From NCBI GenBank assembly GCA_030817875.1, contig JAUSZU010000001.1, positions 2,604,001 through 2,668,000 on the forward strand: DNA of 64,000 bases, written 5' to 3'. The translations under genes were made by a program, and so were the position numbers. Below the pieces are notes generated by a model. The model was not told the DNA's origin, searched no databases, and worked only from the letters and a program-made list of their open reading frames with translations. Shown here piece after piece: positions 1-9,702 of the stretch (position 1 is its first letter; each line of letters starts with the position of its first letter). Origin of the DNA: Flavobacterium sp. W4I14 (GTDB taxonomy: Bacteria; Bacteroidota; Bacteroidia; Sphingobacteriales; Sphingobacteriaceae).

Positions 1-312
1 ATCAACTTCTCTATAATCAATGCGCTTACCGGTACTGTCTGCCCAGTAATAATCATTAGAATAGTGTATATCCATATTGGATATCAGGAAGTATATTGCC
101 CTAAGTTTCAGCGGATCACCTAACTTCTCAAAATAGTTGATGGCATCTTCCAGACTGGATCTGTTTTTATCTGATTTCTTAAGTACAGAGAGGACATCCA
201 CCGGGTATTTATCTTTTAACTGAGCATTCGAAAAGGCTGTGATCGTTAACAGATAAAAAAAAAGGAAAAGTTTTAAATGATATTTTTTACCAAAGAAAAA
301 GGAGAGCAGCAT
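1..312 (-). CDS. Secreted protein, N-terminal part (possibly transglutaminase-like), runs off the window
   Basis: The minus strand is open from an ATG at 310-312 to the window edge, giving 104 codons. The first 30 residues form a signal peptide: a short basic stretch, a long Phe/Leu-rich core and a small-residue end at SNAQ. The mature start is charged, then reads LKLRAIYFLISNMDIHYS and a tyrosine/tryptophan-rich YYWAD segment. From memory this resembles the N-terminal part of secreted transglutaminase-domain proteins of Sphingobacteriaceae, but the catalytic domain lies outside the window, so the family is a guess. It is divergent from the LytTR regulator gene. A 75-codon plus-strand reading frame overlapping its start looks like noise. 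Confidence 0.5.
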   Translation of the reverse strand, partial: MLLSFFFGKKYHLKLFLFFYLLTITAFSNAQLKDKYPVDVLSVLKKSDKNRSSLEDAINYFEKLGDPLKLRAIYFLISNMDIHYSNDYYWADSTGKRIDYREVD

Positions 313-823
313 AAAAATTGGTTAGAGAGCGTTATTGATCGTTTATCAATTTTATGGGAAATGCGGTCTCTATCCATCCTGTACTGTCCTGCCTACCCTG
401 CTTTAGAAATGGGCACTTCTAACCTGCGATGTTCCTACAAATGCCTGATAGTAAAATTTAGTCAAGAACAAAAAAAAACACATAAAAACTTAACATACAG
501 ATAATTAAATAAATGAATCACAACCAAATACAGAGGATCTGCATTTAAGTCCTGGCTTTTAATTAATGGTCAGATGGAATACCTTTGGCAAACACTGTTG
601 GGACAGAAAAGCCATTTTATGGGACAGAAATATTTTTAAGGATATACTAATTTTTATACTGTGATTATTTTGAGCTTATCCTCGTTAAATTTTGATTGTA
701 ATGCGGCCATCAAACTGGCTCTTCTGGAGCAGGATCTATTCTATTATTCCTTATATGTCAAGTATAAAATTACATCCATTTTATTTTTTGTACATTAGTA
801 TATCTAATTAATCTCTTAACCAA
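313..823. other. Intergenic region between divergent genes
   Basis: This 511-base AT-rich stretch separates the minus-strand secreted protein gene from the LytTR regulator. It should hold both promoters, but I could not place a convincing TAnnTTTG box with a correctly spaced TTG. I see no RNA gene or conserved ORF. Confidence 0.5.
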
Positions 824-1546
824 ATGTATATAAGCTGTGTAGCTGTTGACGATGATGTCAATGGACTTGAAATTCTCCGTGATTACATTCCAAATTTCCC
901 GAGACTAAAACTTATCAATCAGTTTTCCTGTTCCAAAAAGGCGCTAGACTTCATTACTGCTTCAAAAAAGATTGACATTCTTTTCCTTGACATTGAAATG
1001 CCGGGTATATCGGGATTAGAGCTATTAAAACTGATTAGGCATAAAATCAACAATGTAATATTCACTACCGCCCATCTGAAGTATATTGTAGATTCTTACA
1101 AGATGGACGCTGAAGGTTTTTTATTAAAACCATATACGTATACAAAGTTTGAGCGGACGATAAAAAACCTGCCAACAAACCCAGTTCCAGATACCCCAGA
1201 CCTATTTGAAAAGAGAGATTTTTTCTTTGTTAAGGTTAAAGGCGGAAACAAAAGAATGCTAAAAATCAAGTTCAGGGAGGTCATTGCGATTGAAGGGCTC
1301 CGCAATTATATCCTGATCCATACTATTGATCAAACGATTGCCACACACTTGACTATTATAAAAATTAAGGAAGTCCTTGGAGAAACAAAAGCCATCATAC
1401 AGGTACACAGGTCATTTCTCATTTCACTTGATCATATTACAGAGGTAAGAAGCAACATCATTACCATGCAGCGGAATATTAAAATCACCTATGGTGAAAA
1501 GTATAAAAATCAATTACTGGCATATTGTAAAGACAAATCGAATTAG
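824..1546 (+). CDS. LytTR-family response regulator
   Basis: A 240-residue two-domain response regulator. Residues 1-120 are a receiver (REC) domain: acidic pocket D9-D11, phospho-acceptor D56 in LFLDIEMPG, conserved T82 and K102 in LLKPY. Residues about 130-238 are a LytTR DNA-binding domain, with the VKVKGGN start, a VIAIEGLRNYILIHT core and the IQVHRSFLISLDHI segment. Members of this family are normally partnered by a LytS/AgrC-type histidine kinase and bind paired direct repeats upstream of target genes. No kinase gene is adjacent, so this is an orphan regulator and its target is unknown. It lies between a divergent secreted-protein gene and decayed mobile DNA. Confidence 0.92.
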   Translation: MYISCVAVDDDVNGLEILRDYIPNFPRLKLINQFSCSKKALDFITASKKIDILFLDIEMPGISGLELLKLIRHKINNVIFTTAHLKYIVDSYKMDAEGFLLKPYTYTKFERTIKNLPTNPVPDTPDLFEKRDFFFVKVKGGNKRMLKIKFREVIAIEGLRNYILIHTIDQTIATHLTIIKIKEVLGETKAIIQVHRSFLISLDHITEVRSNIITMQRNIKITYGEKYKNQLLAYCKDKSN

Positions 1547-1564
1547 TTTATCAGTAAGGGTATT

Positions 1565-1955
1565 TCAGGGAAAATGGCCGCTCGTTCCGTTTTCAAAGTG
1601 ACGCCCGATTACGGAGCAAAGTGGCCTTTTTGGTTATCTTAGCACGCTTTTTTAGACCATGCTTTCGAAAAATATTTCTTCGAATTTAAGCAGAATTAAA
1701 GCCTTTAAGAGGCTCGCGTGCACAAAGGTATGGTGTGTTAGTCCACTGACCAGTCTGAGCTGCTTATATCACATTTTTTGAGATTTCGTAACTTGGGTTG
1801 CTCAGAAGGTCTGATTTTGAGTTCCTGGACGGATTCTCTGATATATAGCTAAATCTAAAAAGCAGTTGGGAGGAGTTATAGATATTTGTTCAGAGGGAAA
1901 GGGACAATATTGTATTTACCCGGCAATCCATTTGGCGGCCACTTTGCCTGCCTGA
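1565..1955. mobile_element. Relic of an insertion sequence end (AGTGGCC-type repeats)
   Basis: Motifs of the form AAAGTGGCC occur near 1609-1617, a degenerate AAAGTGACGCCCGATTACGG lies at 1596-1615, and an inverted copy (GGCCACTTTG) lies near 1937-1946. The same words recur in tandem at 43520-43600. Repeated AGTGGCC units like these resemble terminal repeats of IS21-type elements in Bacteroidota (from memory). No transposase reading frame remains between them, so this is at most the scar of an element. Confidence 0.3.
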
Positions 1956-1974
1956 GAAACAAAGAATTAGGAGC

Positions 1975-2016
1975 AAAAAAAATGGGACGAAAATCTTCTG
2001 AAAAGACCTCGTCCCA
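1975..2016 (-). terminator. Rho-independent terminator, minus strand
   Basis: Arms TGGGACGA (1983-1990) and TCGTCCCA (2009-2016) form an 8-bp stem with an 18-nt loop. An 8-A run at 1975-1982 becomes a U-tract for transcription on the minus strand. It sits at the left edge of the dispersed repeat at 2023-2211. The other copy of that repeat (43269-43496) also has a minus-strand hairpin plus U-tract at the same edge. Confidence 0.6.
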
Positions 2017-2022
2017 CTTGGA

Positions 2023-2211
2023 TCGGCAAAAGTGCAGACAAGTAATAAATTTATAGCTGATTTGAAGCGAATCGCGGAACCAGACACTAAGATGACAGCG
2101 TATAATGAGCTCGGTAGGTTGATGAAATTACGAAAAGAAAAAAAAATTAGAGCTAAAAGAAAAGCCAGGAAAGTGTTACTTAAAAAGTGGATGATTAAAT
2201 ATTTCCGATGA
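2023..2211 (+). repeat. Dispersed repeat, copy 1 (degenerate, possible small basic protein)
   Basis: This segment is roughly 80% identical to 43269-43496. In one plus-strand frame it reads as a lysine/arginine-rich peptide of 62 residues (SAKVQTSNKFIADLKRIAE at the start) ending at TGA 2209-2211. No start codon is in place and it lacks a block of about ten codons present in copy 2. Most differences between the copies fall at third codon positions of this frame. The opposite strand shares the same wobble phase, so the coding strand cannot be settled this way. Function is unknown. Confidence 0.5.
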
Positions 2212-2436
2212 TTGCTAAATTTGATTAGAAGTTGAATATTTATTCTGATAACAGATTTCGCAATTAAACAAGGGTAAATTGTGATTCGCGTCTCGCCGAG
2301 GATAAAGGTGACTGCATCGAAATGCCAACAGCACCATAGAACAACAAGAATTAATCTCGTTTCTCTACAAAGCCGGATAGAATTATAGTTTTTGACGATA
2401 TTCATTATTTATGTATGTTAGTGCATTCCAAACCAA

Positions 2437-3000
2437 ATGCCCTATAAACACCATAATGACCAGGAACTAACAGCCTTACTTAAGTCAGGTGATCAGCTAG
2501 CCTATGCTGAAATTTATCACCGTTACCATGCTGCCCTTTATATTCATGCATTTAAACGACTTCAATTAAGAGAAGAATGCAGGGATTTGGTTCACGAACT
2601 CTTTACCACCTTATGGATAAAACGCGAGGAAATTACTTTTAAATCTACCCTTTCCGGATATCTTTATACTTCAGTCAGGAACAAAATATTCGACTTACTG
2701 GCAAAGCAAAAGTTAAAAAAAACATATATTCAATCTATTCAAGATTTTGCAGAAAATGGTTTGGTTACTACCGATTACCTCGTGAGACAAAACCAGCTAA
2801 AGGCCATTATTGATCAGGAAATTGCCAACCTTCCTCCCCGCACGCGTCAAATATTCGAGCTGAGCAGGAAAAACTTCCTCAGTCATCAGGAAATTGCCAA
2901 AGTGTTAGACCTGTCCGAACAAACAGTAAAAACTACAATAAACAATGCATTAAAGGTATTGCGTACTAAGCTTGGATCCATGCTGTTCCTTTCGTTCTGA
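2437..3000 (+). CDS. ECF RNA polymerase sigma factor, FecI-like (PUL regulator)
   Basis: A 187-residue sigma-70 family ECF factor. Region 2 spans about residues 22-90 (AYAEIYHRYHAALYIHAFKR through the SGYLYTSVRNKIFDLL segment). Region 4 spans about 125-180, with a helix-turn-helix around LSHQEIAKVLDLSEQTVKTT. In Bacteroidota such factors are held at the membrane by a FecR anti-sigma factor and released when a TonB-dependent receptor with an STN domain binds its ligand. Exactly this order follows: FecR at 3088 and STN-SusC at 4365. It very probably switches on the SusC/SusD operon downstream in response to a glycan at the cell surface. Confidence 0.93.
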   Translation: MPYKHHNDQELTALLKSGDQLAYAEIYHRYHAALYIHAFKRLQLREECRDLVHELFTTLWIKREEITFKSTLSGYLYTSVRNKIFDLLAKQKLKKTYIQSIQDFAENGLVTTDYLVRQNQLKAIIDQEIANLPPRTRQIFELSRKNFLSHQEIAKVLDLSEQTVKTTINNALKVLRTKLGSMLFLSF

Positions 3001-3087
3001 TTTTTTTAAAATTTCTTTACCCCCTAAGCTATTCTACTTCGTCTTTAACCTCTGAATGCGGAAGGTACGCTCCTTCGCCGCCTAACA

Positions 3088-4218
3088 ATGATGCAAAAAG
3101 AGGAAATTAACGCGCTTTTACAAAAGAAACAGGCAGGTAACTGTACACCTGAAGAAATCAACTTTTTAGAGAGTTGGTACGCACAATGGAATAAAGATCT
3201 TCCTTTGGGCCTAACCGAAGAGGAACTACTAGAAGACCTGTTCATTATTAAAAAGATGACCAGTACCCTGCCAGCCGAAAGAAAGTTTGGCACATTAAGT
3301 CAAAAACTTTTAATTGCAGCATCGCTGCTGGTCATGGTAAGTGTCGGACTTTATGTTTACCTGCATAACCAGCGCACCGATTACAACCTGGCGCTTCACG
3401 ACATTCTACCTGGCAGCAACAAAGCGACTGTAACACTGGCAAATGGCCAAAAATTTGATTTAAAGAATTTAACAGGCGGCGTAGTGGTCGATAAATCCGG
3501 ATTGGAATATAACGATGGAACAGATATAAACGGAATCGGCTCAACTGAAGTAGCGGCCCAGCAACTGGTACTAGCCACCCCCAAGGGAGGGCAATACCAA
3601 ATCACCCTGGCTGATGGAACCAAAGTGTGGTTAAATGCCGCATCCTCATTGAAATTCCTTTCCAGTTTTACCGGCCTGAAAGAACGCCGGGTAGAATTAA
3701 CCGGAGAAGCTTATTTCCAGGTTACGCATAATGCCAAACAGCCCTTTCGTGTAATGAGCGCAGGCCAGGTTGCCGAAGATCTTGGAACATCTTTTAACAT
3801 TAACTGCTATCCTGATGAACCCCTAAGCAAAACAACCCTGGTAGAAGGAAGCATGCAAATTCAAAGTTTAAAAGATGCTCAACATTTAAAAACTGTCGTG
3901 TTAAAACCTAGTCAACAGGTATCTATTGACGCTGAAGGTACGATAACCTCACAGTTGGTGAATACTGCAGAAACATTGGGATGGAAAAACGATAACTTCA
4001 TATTCGAAGGAGAAGATCTGAATTCGGCCATGCGCAAGATTGCAAGATGGTACAATGTGGATGTTGTTTATGAACCTGGGTTAAAAATAGGTACAACACC
4101 TATTCTGGAAGGATTGGTATCGAGAAAAAGTAAGTTATCGGAAGTACTGAAATGGATAGAAACTGTTGGTGGTGTCCGTTTCAAAATAGAAGGAAGGAGG
4201 GTAACAGTGATGAAATAG
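3088..4218 (+). CDS. FecR-type anti-sigma factor
   Basis: A 376-residue inner-membrane regulator. The cytoplasmic N-terminus (1-73) carries the short helical anti-sigma segment (EEINALLQKK, then FLESWYAQW). One membrane segment covers about 74-92. The periplasmic part holds the FecR domain, with the hallmark LADGTKVWLNAASSLKFLSSF followed by RRVELTGEAYFQVTH. The last 70 residues form the C-terminal DUF4974-type domain that contacts the receptor's STN domain. It lies 87 bases after the sigma gene and 146 before SusC, so the three form a trans-envelope signalling module. A short hairpin (GGGGTG/CACCCC, 4246-4264) lies between it and SusC without a clear U-tract. Confidence 0.93.
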   Translation: MMQKEEINALLQKKQAGNCTPEEINFLESWYAQWNKDLPLGLTEEELLEDLFIIKKMTSTLPAERKFGTLSQKLLIAASLLVMVSVGLYVYLHNQRTDYNLALHDILPGSNKATVTLANGQKFDLKNLTGGVVVDKSGLEYNDGTDINGIGSTEVAAQQLVLATPKGGQYQITLADGTKVWLNAASSLKFLSSFTGLKERRVELTGEAYFQVTHNAKQPFRVMSAGQVAEDLGTSFNINCYPDEPLSKTTLVEGSMQIQSLKDAQHLKTVVLKPSQQVSIDAEGTITSQLVNTAETLGWKNDNFIFEGEDLNSAMRKIARWYNVDVVYEPGLKIGTTPILEGLVSRKSKLSEVLKWIETVGGVRFKIEGRRVTVMK

Positions 4219-4364
4219 TTACTTCGCGATCATGCCAAATCATCAGGGGTGCTGGACACACCCCCGATAATTACTGGCATCCAGTTAATAAAAATTACTA
4301 ACCAAAACCTGCAGTTGCCCACAATTTGACCTGAGCGGCCACTGCACAAACCAAATATAACAAA

Positions 4365-7300
4365 ATGTATAGATTTTATGCCAGCAAATCGGGTATAACA
4401 GACCGTTATATCCGTAAAATATGGATGATTATGCGCCTAACCACCATCATACTCCTTTTCACGCTAATGCAGGTAAGTGCGGCAAGCTTCGGCCAGCGCA
4501 TTACCCTTAATGAACGCCGGATATCATTAAAGCGTGCATTAGAAAAGATCCATAATCAAAGTGGATATAATTTTCTATTCGACAGGAAAGTCCTCAACGG
4601 AATCAATCCCATTAGCATTTCTATTGAGAATGAGGAATTGGAAACCGCAGTAAAAAAAATCCTCAATAACCTCCCCCTGGTCTATGTTATTGATGGAAAA
4701 ACCATCCTGATCAAAGAAAAAGAAAGTTCACTTCTCGACAGGGCTGTTGACAAACTGAGCAGCATTTTCAGCAGTCAGGAAATACGGGGCAAAGTAACCG
4801 ATTTAAAAGGAAACCCTATTCCAGGCGCAACGGTATTGATTAAAGGAACCAAAAAAGCAACCTCAACAGATTCGAATGGAAATTTTAAAATCCAGGCGGA
4901 TAAAAATGAAACGCTGGTCATCCAGATCGTCGGCTTCATCACCAAAGAAATACTTTTGGGTGAACAGACAGAGATCAGCATCAACCTAACAGAAGAAGAC
5001 AAATCCCTGGAAGATGTAGTAGTAGTTGGTTATGGCAAACAAAAGAAGGTAACCATTACCGGCGCAGTTAGCACAATCAATATGTCGGATATGCAGACCC
5101 CAAACCGTTCGCTTTCCAACTCTTTGGCTGGTAAAGTAGCGGGAGTTATCTCTATGCAGCGCAGCGGAGAGCCAGGATACGACAATGCCTCTTTTACTAT
5201 CCGGGGCATAGGAACTTTTACTGGCAATACAGAACCACTGATTATTATTGACGGTGTACAGCGAGATGATATAAACAGCTCTTTTGGAGGCTCTTACAAC
5301 AATATTGATCCGGAAGACATACAAAGTATTTCCTTACTTAAAGATGCTTCTGCCACCGCAGTTTACGGTGCCAGAGGAGCCAATGGTGTATTAATTATCA
5401 ATACCAAACGGGGTACTGCCGGAAAGCCATTAATTTCAATAAAAACCGAAGCCTCTATGTCTGGTCTCACCAAAACACCACAAATGCTGGATGGCGTTTC
5501 CTGGATGAGACTCTATAATGAAGCCAATATTAACGATGGCAATCAGCCTGTATATTCAGAAGAAATTATCCAGAAAACCGCAAGTGGTCTGGATCCCTAC
5601 CTCTACCCCAATGTAAACTGGATCAAATCAACCTATAAAAACTGGGCTCCAGGTTTTAATACCAATTTAAATGTAAGCGGAGGCTCTCAAAGCGTGAGGT
5701 ACTATGTTTCGGCCTCTTTTTACAACCAGGATGGAAGTTATAAAGTGACCAAGCAAAATGGATATAACCCAAATTTGAATTTTAAAAGGTATGATTTCAG
5801 GACCAACCTCGATATAGACCTGAGCCCGACAACTTTATTATCCATGAATTTGGACGCGATGTTGGTGAGCAGCAGATACCCGGGTTTATCAGCAAGTAAA
5901 ATCTGGTATAATGCCTATTTAACCCCGCCTATTGCTTTCCCTATCCAATACCCCGATGGATCGTGGGCTGGCCCGTTTAATAATGGAGGAAGCAATCCGC
6001 TCAACGAAATTCAAAATTCGGGTTACGCAACAGAATTCCGTCCCACTACACAATCCATTTTTTCGATTAATCAGAAATTAGACCGTTTTACACCTGGACT
6101 GAGTGCAATGGCCAGGTTTTCCTTTGATTCGTATAGTGAAAATGATAATAGGCGGACGGGAAGAAACAACCTTTTCCTGGCCAGTTCAAGAGATGCTGAT
6201 GGCAACCTGATCCTTAACCAATCAAGGGTTGGAGAACAGTTTCTGGGTTACTCACAATCTTCAAGTGCAGAGAAAAAGATGTACCTGGAAACCAATATCA
6301 CTTACGACCGCAGGTTCGGCCATCATCATGTTGGCGGCTTATTTTTATACAATATGCGTACCAGGGTAGTTAGCTCGGCGGGAGACGTGATTTCTTCTAT
6401 CCCTTACAAAAACCAGGGCATGGCTTTCAGGGTAACTTATGATTACGCAGACCGTTATCTGCTCGAATTTGATGCAGGTTACACCGGTTCAGAAAATTTT
6501 GAGCCAGGCAAAAGATTTGGTTTTTTCCCTTCTGTTTCAGGGGGCTGGGTGATTTCGAACGAGCCTTTTTTCAAAAACCTATCAACTACAGTTAACCTAT
6601 TAAAAATCAGAGGTTCTCATGGAATTGTAGGGAATGATCAGATCGGATTTAGAAACGGTGTGAAAAGATTCCCCTACCTGAGCCAATATGGTTCGGGAAG
6701 CTCAATAGGTTTAGGCTTTAACGGAACCATATTTAATGGAGTGACTGAAAGTGTTTTCGGCGTAGAAAACCTGACCTGGGAAAAGTCTACCAAAGACAAT
6801 TTAGGTACTGAAATCGGCTTGTTCAATAAACTTAATATCACCGTAGACTTATACAAAGAAAGAAGAAAAAACATTCTGATTGCCAGGAGCTCACTCTCGG
6901 GCATTCTGGGGGTAAACGGAACAGTATTCGCCAATTTAGGGGAGATGAATAATCAGGGCGTAGATGCCAATGTGGAATACAATGAGAAGATTGGAAACGT
7001 ATCACTTCGTCTTTATGGAAATTTCACCTATAACAACAATAAGATCGTCGAACGGGATGAACCTAAACAACTTTATGCCTATCAGCAGGCAACCGGACAG
7101 AAATTAGGCGACAACCTGATGTACATTGCTGAGGGACTGTTCACTTCTACCCAGCAGATTGCGGCCAGTGCAAGCCAGTTTGGAGCAAACTTAAAGCCGG
7201 GAGACATTAAGTACAAAGATGTGAACAATGATGGGGTAATTAACAGCTTCGACAGGGTATATACCGGTAAATCAGACGTTCCAACCATTCTTTACGGATC

Positions 7301-7799
7301 AGGATTTACAGTAGGTTATAAAGGGGTAGATCTTTCTCTTTTCTTTCAGGGCATTTCGGGTGTATCTTTTATGGCCAATGGCTCGGCTGTTACTGGCGAC
7401 GGAGCAACTGGTGCAGGTGTTGTACCTTTTACGGGTATGGGGCAATATCCTTCGGGCATGTTGGCGAACCTGGAAAACAGGTGGACTGTTGAAAACCCAA
7501 GACAGGATGCATATTATCCCAGACTGGGAATTTCCAATCAGAACAGCAATAATTATCAGCCAAGCACCTGGTGGTCTAAAGATGGGAGCTTCGTCCGCCT
7601 AAAACAAGCCACCTTGGGCTACCGGTTTTCAGATGCTTTGCTTACAAGGGCCTCGATTAAGTCGGTCTACCTGTATCTCACGGGGCAGAACTTACTTACT
7701 TTCTCCAAATTTAAATTATGGGACCCGGAACTTGGCGCCAATGCGGCAGGATACCCACCCTTAAGAACATTTGCACTGGGGCTGAAAGCATCACTTTAA
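4365..7799 (+). CDS. SusC/RagA-type TonB-dependent outer-membrane transporter with STN domain
   Basis: A 1144-residue SusC-family receptor that imports oligosaccharides across the outer membrane using TonB energy. Order: a pre-signal extension and signal peptide (1 to about 44, ending VSAASFGQ), STN domain about 45-125, carboxypeptidase-D-like regulatory domain about 138-215 with the GNPIPGATVLIKGT motif, TonB box region VVVVGYG, plug domain, then the beta-barrel to a C-terminal aromatic/Leu end. The STN domain is the part that signals to FecR, encoded just upstream, so this receptor senses as well as transports. The second SusC of the window (33533-36652) lacks STN. SusD follows at 7841. Confidence 0.95.
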   Translation: MYRFYASKSGITDRYIRKIWMIMRLTTIILLFTLMQVSAASFGQRITLNERRISLKRALEKIHNQSGYNFLFDRKVLNGINPISISIENEELETAVKKILNNLPLVYVIDGKTILIKEKESSLLDRAVDKLSSIFSSQEIRGKVTDLKGNPIPGATVLIKGTKKATSTDSNGNFKIQADKNETLVIQIVGFITKEILLGEQTEISINLTEEDKSLEDVVVVGYGKQKKVTITGAVSTINMSDMQTPNRSLSNSLAGKVAGVISMQRSGEPGYDNASFTIRGIGTFTGNTEPLIIIDGVQRDDINSSFGGSYNNIDPEDIQSISLLKDASATAVYGARGANGVLIINTKRGTAGKPLISIKTEASMSGLTKTPQMLDGVSWMRLYNEANINDGNQPVYSEEIIQKTASGLDPYLYPNVNWIKSTYKNWAPGFNTNLNVSGGSQSVRYYVSASFYNQDGSYKVTKQNGYNPNLNFKRYDFRTNLDIDLSPTTLLSMNLDAMLVSSRYPGLSASKIWYNAYLTPPIAFPIQYPDGSWAGPFNNGGSNPLNEIQNSGYATEFRPTTQSIFSINQKLDRFTPGLSAMARFSFDSYSENDNRRTGRNNLFLASSRDADGNLILNQSRVGEQFLGYSQSSSAEKKMYLETNITYDRRFGHHHVGGLFLYNMRTRVVSSAGDVISSIPYKNQGMAFRVTYDYADRYLLEFDAGYTGSENFEPGKRFGFFPSVSGGWVISNEPFFKNLSTTVNLLKIRGSHGIVGNDQIGFRNGVKRFPYLSQYGSGSSIGLGFNGTIFNGVTESVFGVENLTWEKSTKDNLGTEIGLFNKLNITVDLYKERRKNILIARSSLSGILGVNGTVFANLGEMNNQGVDANVEYNEKIGNVSLRLYGNFTYNNNKIVERDEPKQLYAYQQATGQKLGDNLMYIAEGLFTSTQQIAASASQFGANLKPGDIKYKDVNNDGVINSFDRVYTGKSDVPTILYGSGFTVGYKGVDLSLFFQGISGVSFMANGSAVTGDGATGAGVVPFTGMGQYPSGMLANLENRWTVENPRQDAYYPRLGISNQNSNNYQPSTWWSKDGSFVRLKQATLGYRFSDALLTRASIKSVYLYLTGQNLLTFSKFKLWDPELGANAAGYPPLRTFALGLKASL

Positions 7800-7840
7800 A
7801 AAAGACGTATCGATCAATTATAGTATTAAAAAATATTCTG

Positions 7841-9670
7841 ATGAAAAGAAAATATTTATTCATTATAGCAGCAGGGACATTATTCTTAACAAGTATTTTA
7901 TCCGCATGCAAACATCTGGACGAAAAGCCAGATAACCTCCTCACCTCAGATATCCTTTGGAGCAACCGGGCAAATGCAGAGTCTTACCTATACAACATTT
8001 ACGGTGCAGTGCTCGAAATCGACTTTGCGCATATTGGCATTAGCGATGAAGCATCTGTTTCTATTCCGGGCACAAATGTGAGACAGATGGTTGCAGGAAA
8101 CTGGAGCCCGGTAAATGCCTATTATGACCATTGGGATCATTATTATACGGGCATCCGATCAACTTTTATTTTTGAGGCCAATGTTGGAAGAGTACCTGAG
8201 TCACAACTGAGTTCGGCTTTAAAAACTCAGTATAAAGCAGAGTCAAAGTTCTTAAGGGGCTGGTTTTATTGGCAATTACTTAAACAGTACGGGCCGGTGG
8301 TAAGATTAACAACCGCGCTTGCACTGGATGAAGATTTTAATAAATATCCACGAAATACTTTTGATGAATGCAAAGACTATGTGAACCAGTTAATGGATGA
8401 AGCAGCCGTTGATCTGCCGGTAAGCTGGGCTTCCTCCAGCAACTATGGTCGGCCGTCAAAAGGGTCTTGTCTGGCAGTAAAATCGCAACTTGCGCTTTGG
8501 GCCGCCAGTCCGCTGTGGAATGGAAACCCGGCGCTTAGTTCGCTAAAAAATCAGGACGGAAAAGCGCTTGCACCTACCTCATTTGATCCAAATAAATGGA
8601 AAATTGCTGCAGATGCTGCAAAAGCCGTGATGAACCTCAATGCTTATAAGTTATTCACCAACCTGGATAACGGTGGGACCAGGTTTGATCCATATTTTTC
8701 TGTACGCGATCTTTTCCTGGCCAATTGGAACAGCGAAATCCTGTTCTCCAGAAATTCGTGGAACTATTGGGGATACACCAAAGCATCCTCACCAAATCCA
8801 GGGGGTATCAATGTGTATAATGCCACTCAAAATGTAGTTGACGCCTTCTATATGAACAATGGCCGCGCGATTGATGATCCATTATCTCAATATAACGAAA
8901 CCGGCTTCGCCGAAAACAATAGCGATCAGACCTGGGGGCATAAAAAAGGCCAGTGGAATATGTATGCCAACAGGGAGGCCCGTTTTTATGCGTACATCCA
9001 ATACAATGGCCGTCCGGTATTGCCTGCCCCTACTGTTGATGATAAAAATTATTATTCTTCAGCTGGCAATGTTGACGGTACCGGTCGTATAGAATTTTAT
9101 TATTCGGGTAAAGCTGGCGCTAAAGCCACCGGAATTACCAATAACATCACCGGTTACAATTTTCTAAAGAACATCAGCCCAGCTGATAATATCAGACAGG
9201 ACGCTACCAATTACAGGCCCTTCATTATTATGCGTTATGCGGAGATTCTACTCAATTATGCCGAAGCTTTAAACGAGTACGATCCTTCCAATCCCGAAAT
9301 TGTCCAGACACTAAACCTGGTAAGGACCAGAGCAGGCCTACCGGGAATTGAAACTGTATATCCAAATGCAGTTGGAAATAAGGAACTCATGAGAAAGTAC
9401 ATCCTTAAAGAAAGACAGGTAGAATTATGCTTCGAAGGCGACAGATATTATACGCTGATCAGAAGACTACTATTGGGTGCTCCCGAAAATCAAACAATTT
9501 ACACCATGAACGTGAATGAAGATGATGGCGGACTTGGATTTGGTTTTAGCTCTTTTTATAAACGAACCTTATTTCAAAAAAGGGCCTGGGAGAATAAAAT
9601 GTACCTCTTCCCTATTTCTCAATATCAGCTCGACCGTGACAGGGCCCTGGTACAAAATCCAGGTTGGTAA
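7841..9670 (+). CDS. SusD/RagB-family glycan-binding lipoprotein
   Basis: A 609-residue SusD homologue, the lid of the SusCD import complex on the cell surface. I place the start at ATG 7841, giving a lipoprotein signal (MKRKYLFIIAAGTLFL, then LSAC with the lipidated Cys at about residue 23). A longer reading frame exists upstream but overlaps SusC and breaks the signal peptide. Typical SusD features are present: N-terminal helices with SNRANAESYLYNIYG, a RGWFYWQLLKQYGPV helix, and the C-terminal RPFIIMRYAEILLNYAEALN and KERQVELCFEGDRYYTLIR blocks. It begins 41 bases after SusC and is surely in the same operon. Confidence 0.94.
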   Translation: MKRKYLFIIAAGTLFLTSILSACKHLDEKPDNLLTSDILWSNRANAESYLYNIYGAVLEIDFAHIGISDEASVSIPGTNVRQMVAGNWSPVNAYYDHWDHYYTGIRSTFIFEANVGRVPESQLSSALKTQYKAESKFLRGWFYWQLLKQYGPVVRLTTALALDEDFNKYPRNTFDECKDYVNQLMDEAAVDLPVSWASSSNYGRPSKGSCLAVKSQLALWAASPLWNGNPALSSLKNQDGKALAPTSFDPNKWKIAADAAKAVMNLNAYKLFTNLDNGGTRFDPYFSVRDLFLANWNSEILFSRNSWNYWGYTKASSPNPGGINVYNATQNVVDAFYMNNGRAIDDPLSQYNETGFAENNSDQTWGHKKGQWNMYANREARFYAYIQYNGRPVLPAPTVDDKNYYSSAGNVDGTGRIEFYYSGKAGAKATGITNNITGYNFLKNISPADNIRQDATNYRPFIIMRYAEILLNYAEALNEYDPSNPEIVQTLNLVRTRAGLPGIETVYPNAVGNKELMRKYILKERQVELCFEGDRYYTLIRRLLLGAPENQTIYTMNVNEDDGGLGFGFSSFYKRTLFQKRAWENKMYLFPISQYQLDRDRALVQNPGW

Positions 9671-9702
9671 GTAAAGCATTAATGTATTTAAGAAAGAATT
9701 AA

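Noticed and set aside
277..504. 75-codon plus-strand frame
   Set aside because: It overlaps the signal-peptide coding start of the minus-strand gene at 312, has no family features and no promoter or ribosome site.
1890..2405. 171-codon minus-strand hydrophobic frame
   Set aside because: It runs through a terminator and is the antisense of a lysine-rich repeat, which automatically reads as hydrophobic residues. Treated as part of the dispersed repeat, not as a gene.
7718..7840. Upstream extension of the SusD reading frame
   Set aside because: It lies inside the SusC gene and would bury the lipoprotein signal; ATG 7841 gives a proper signal peptide.
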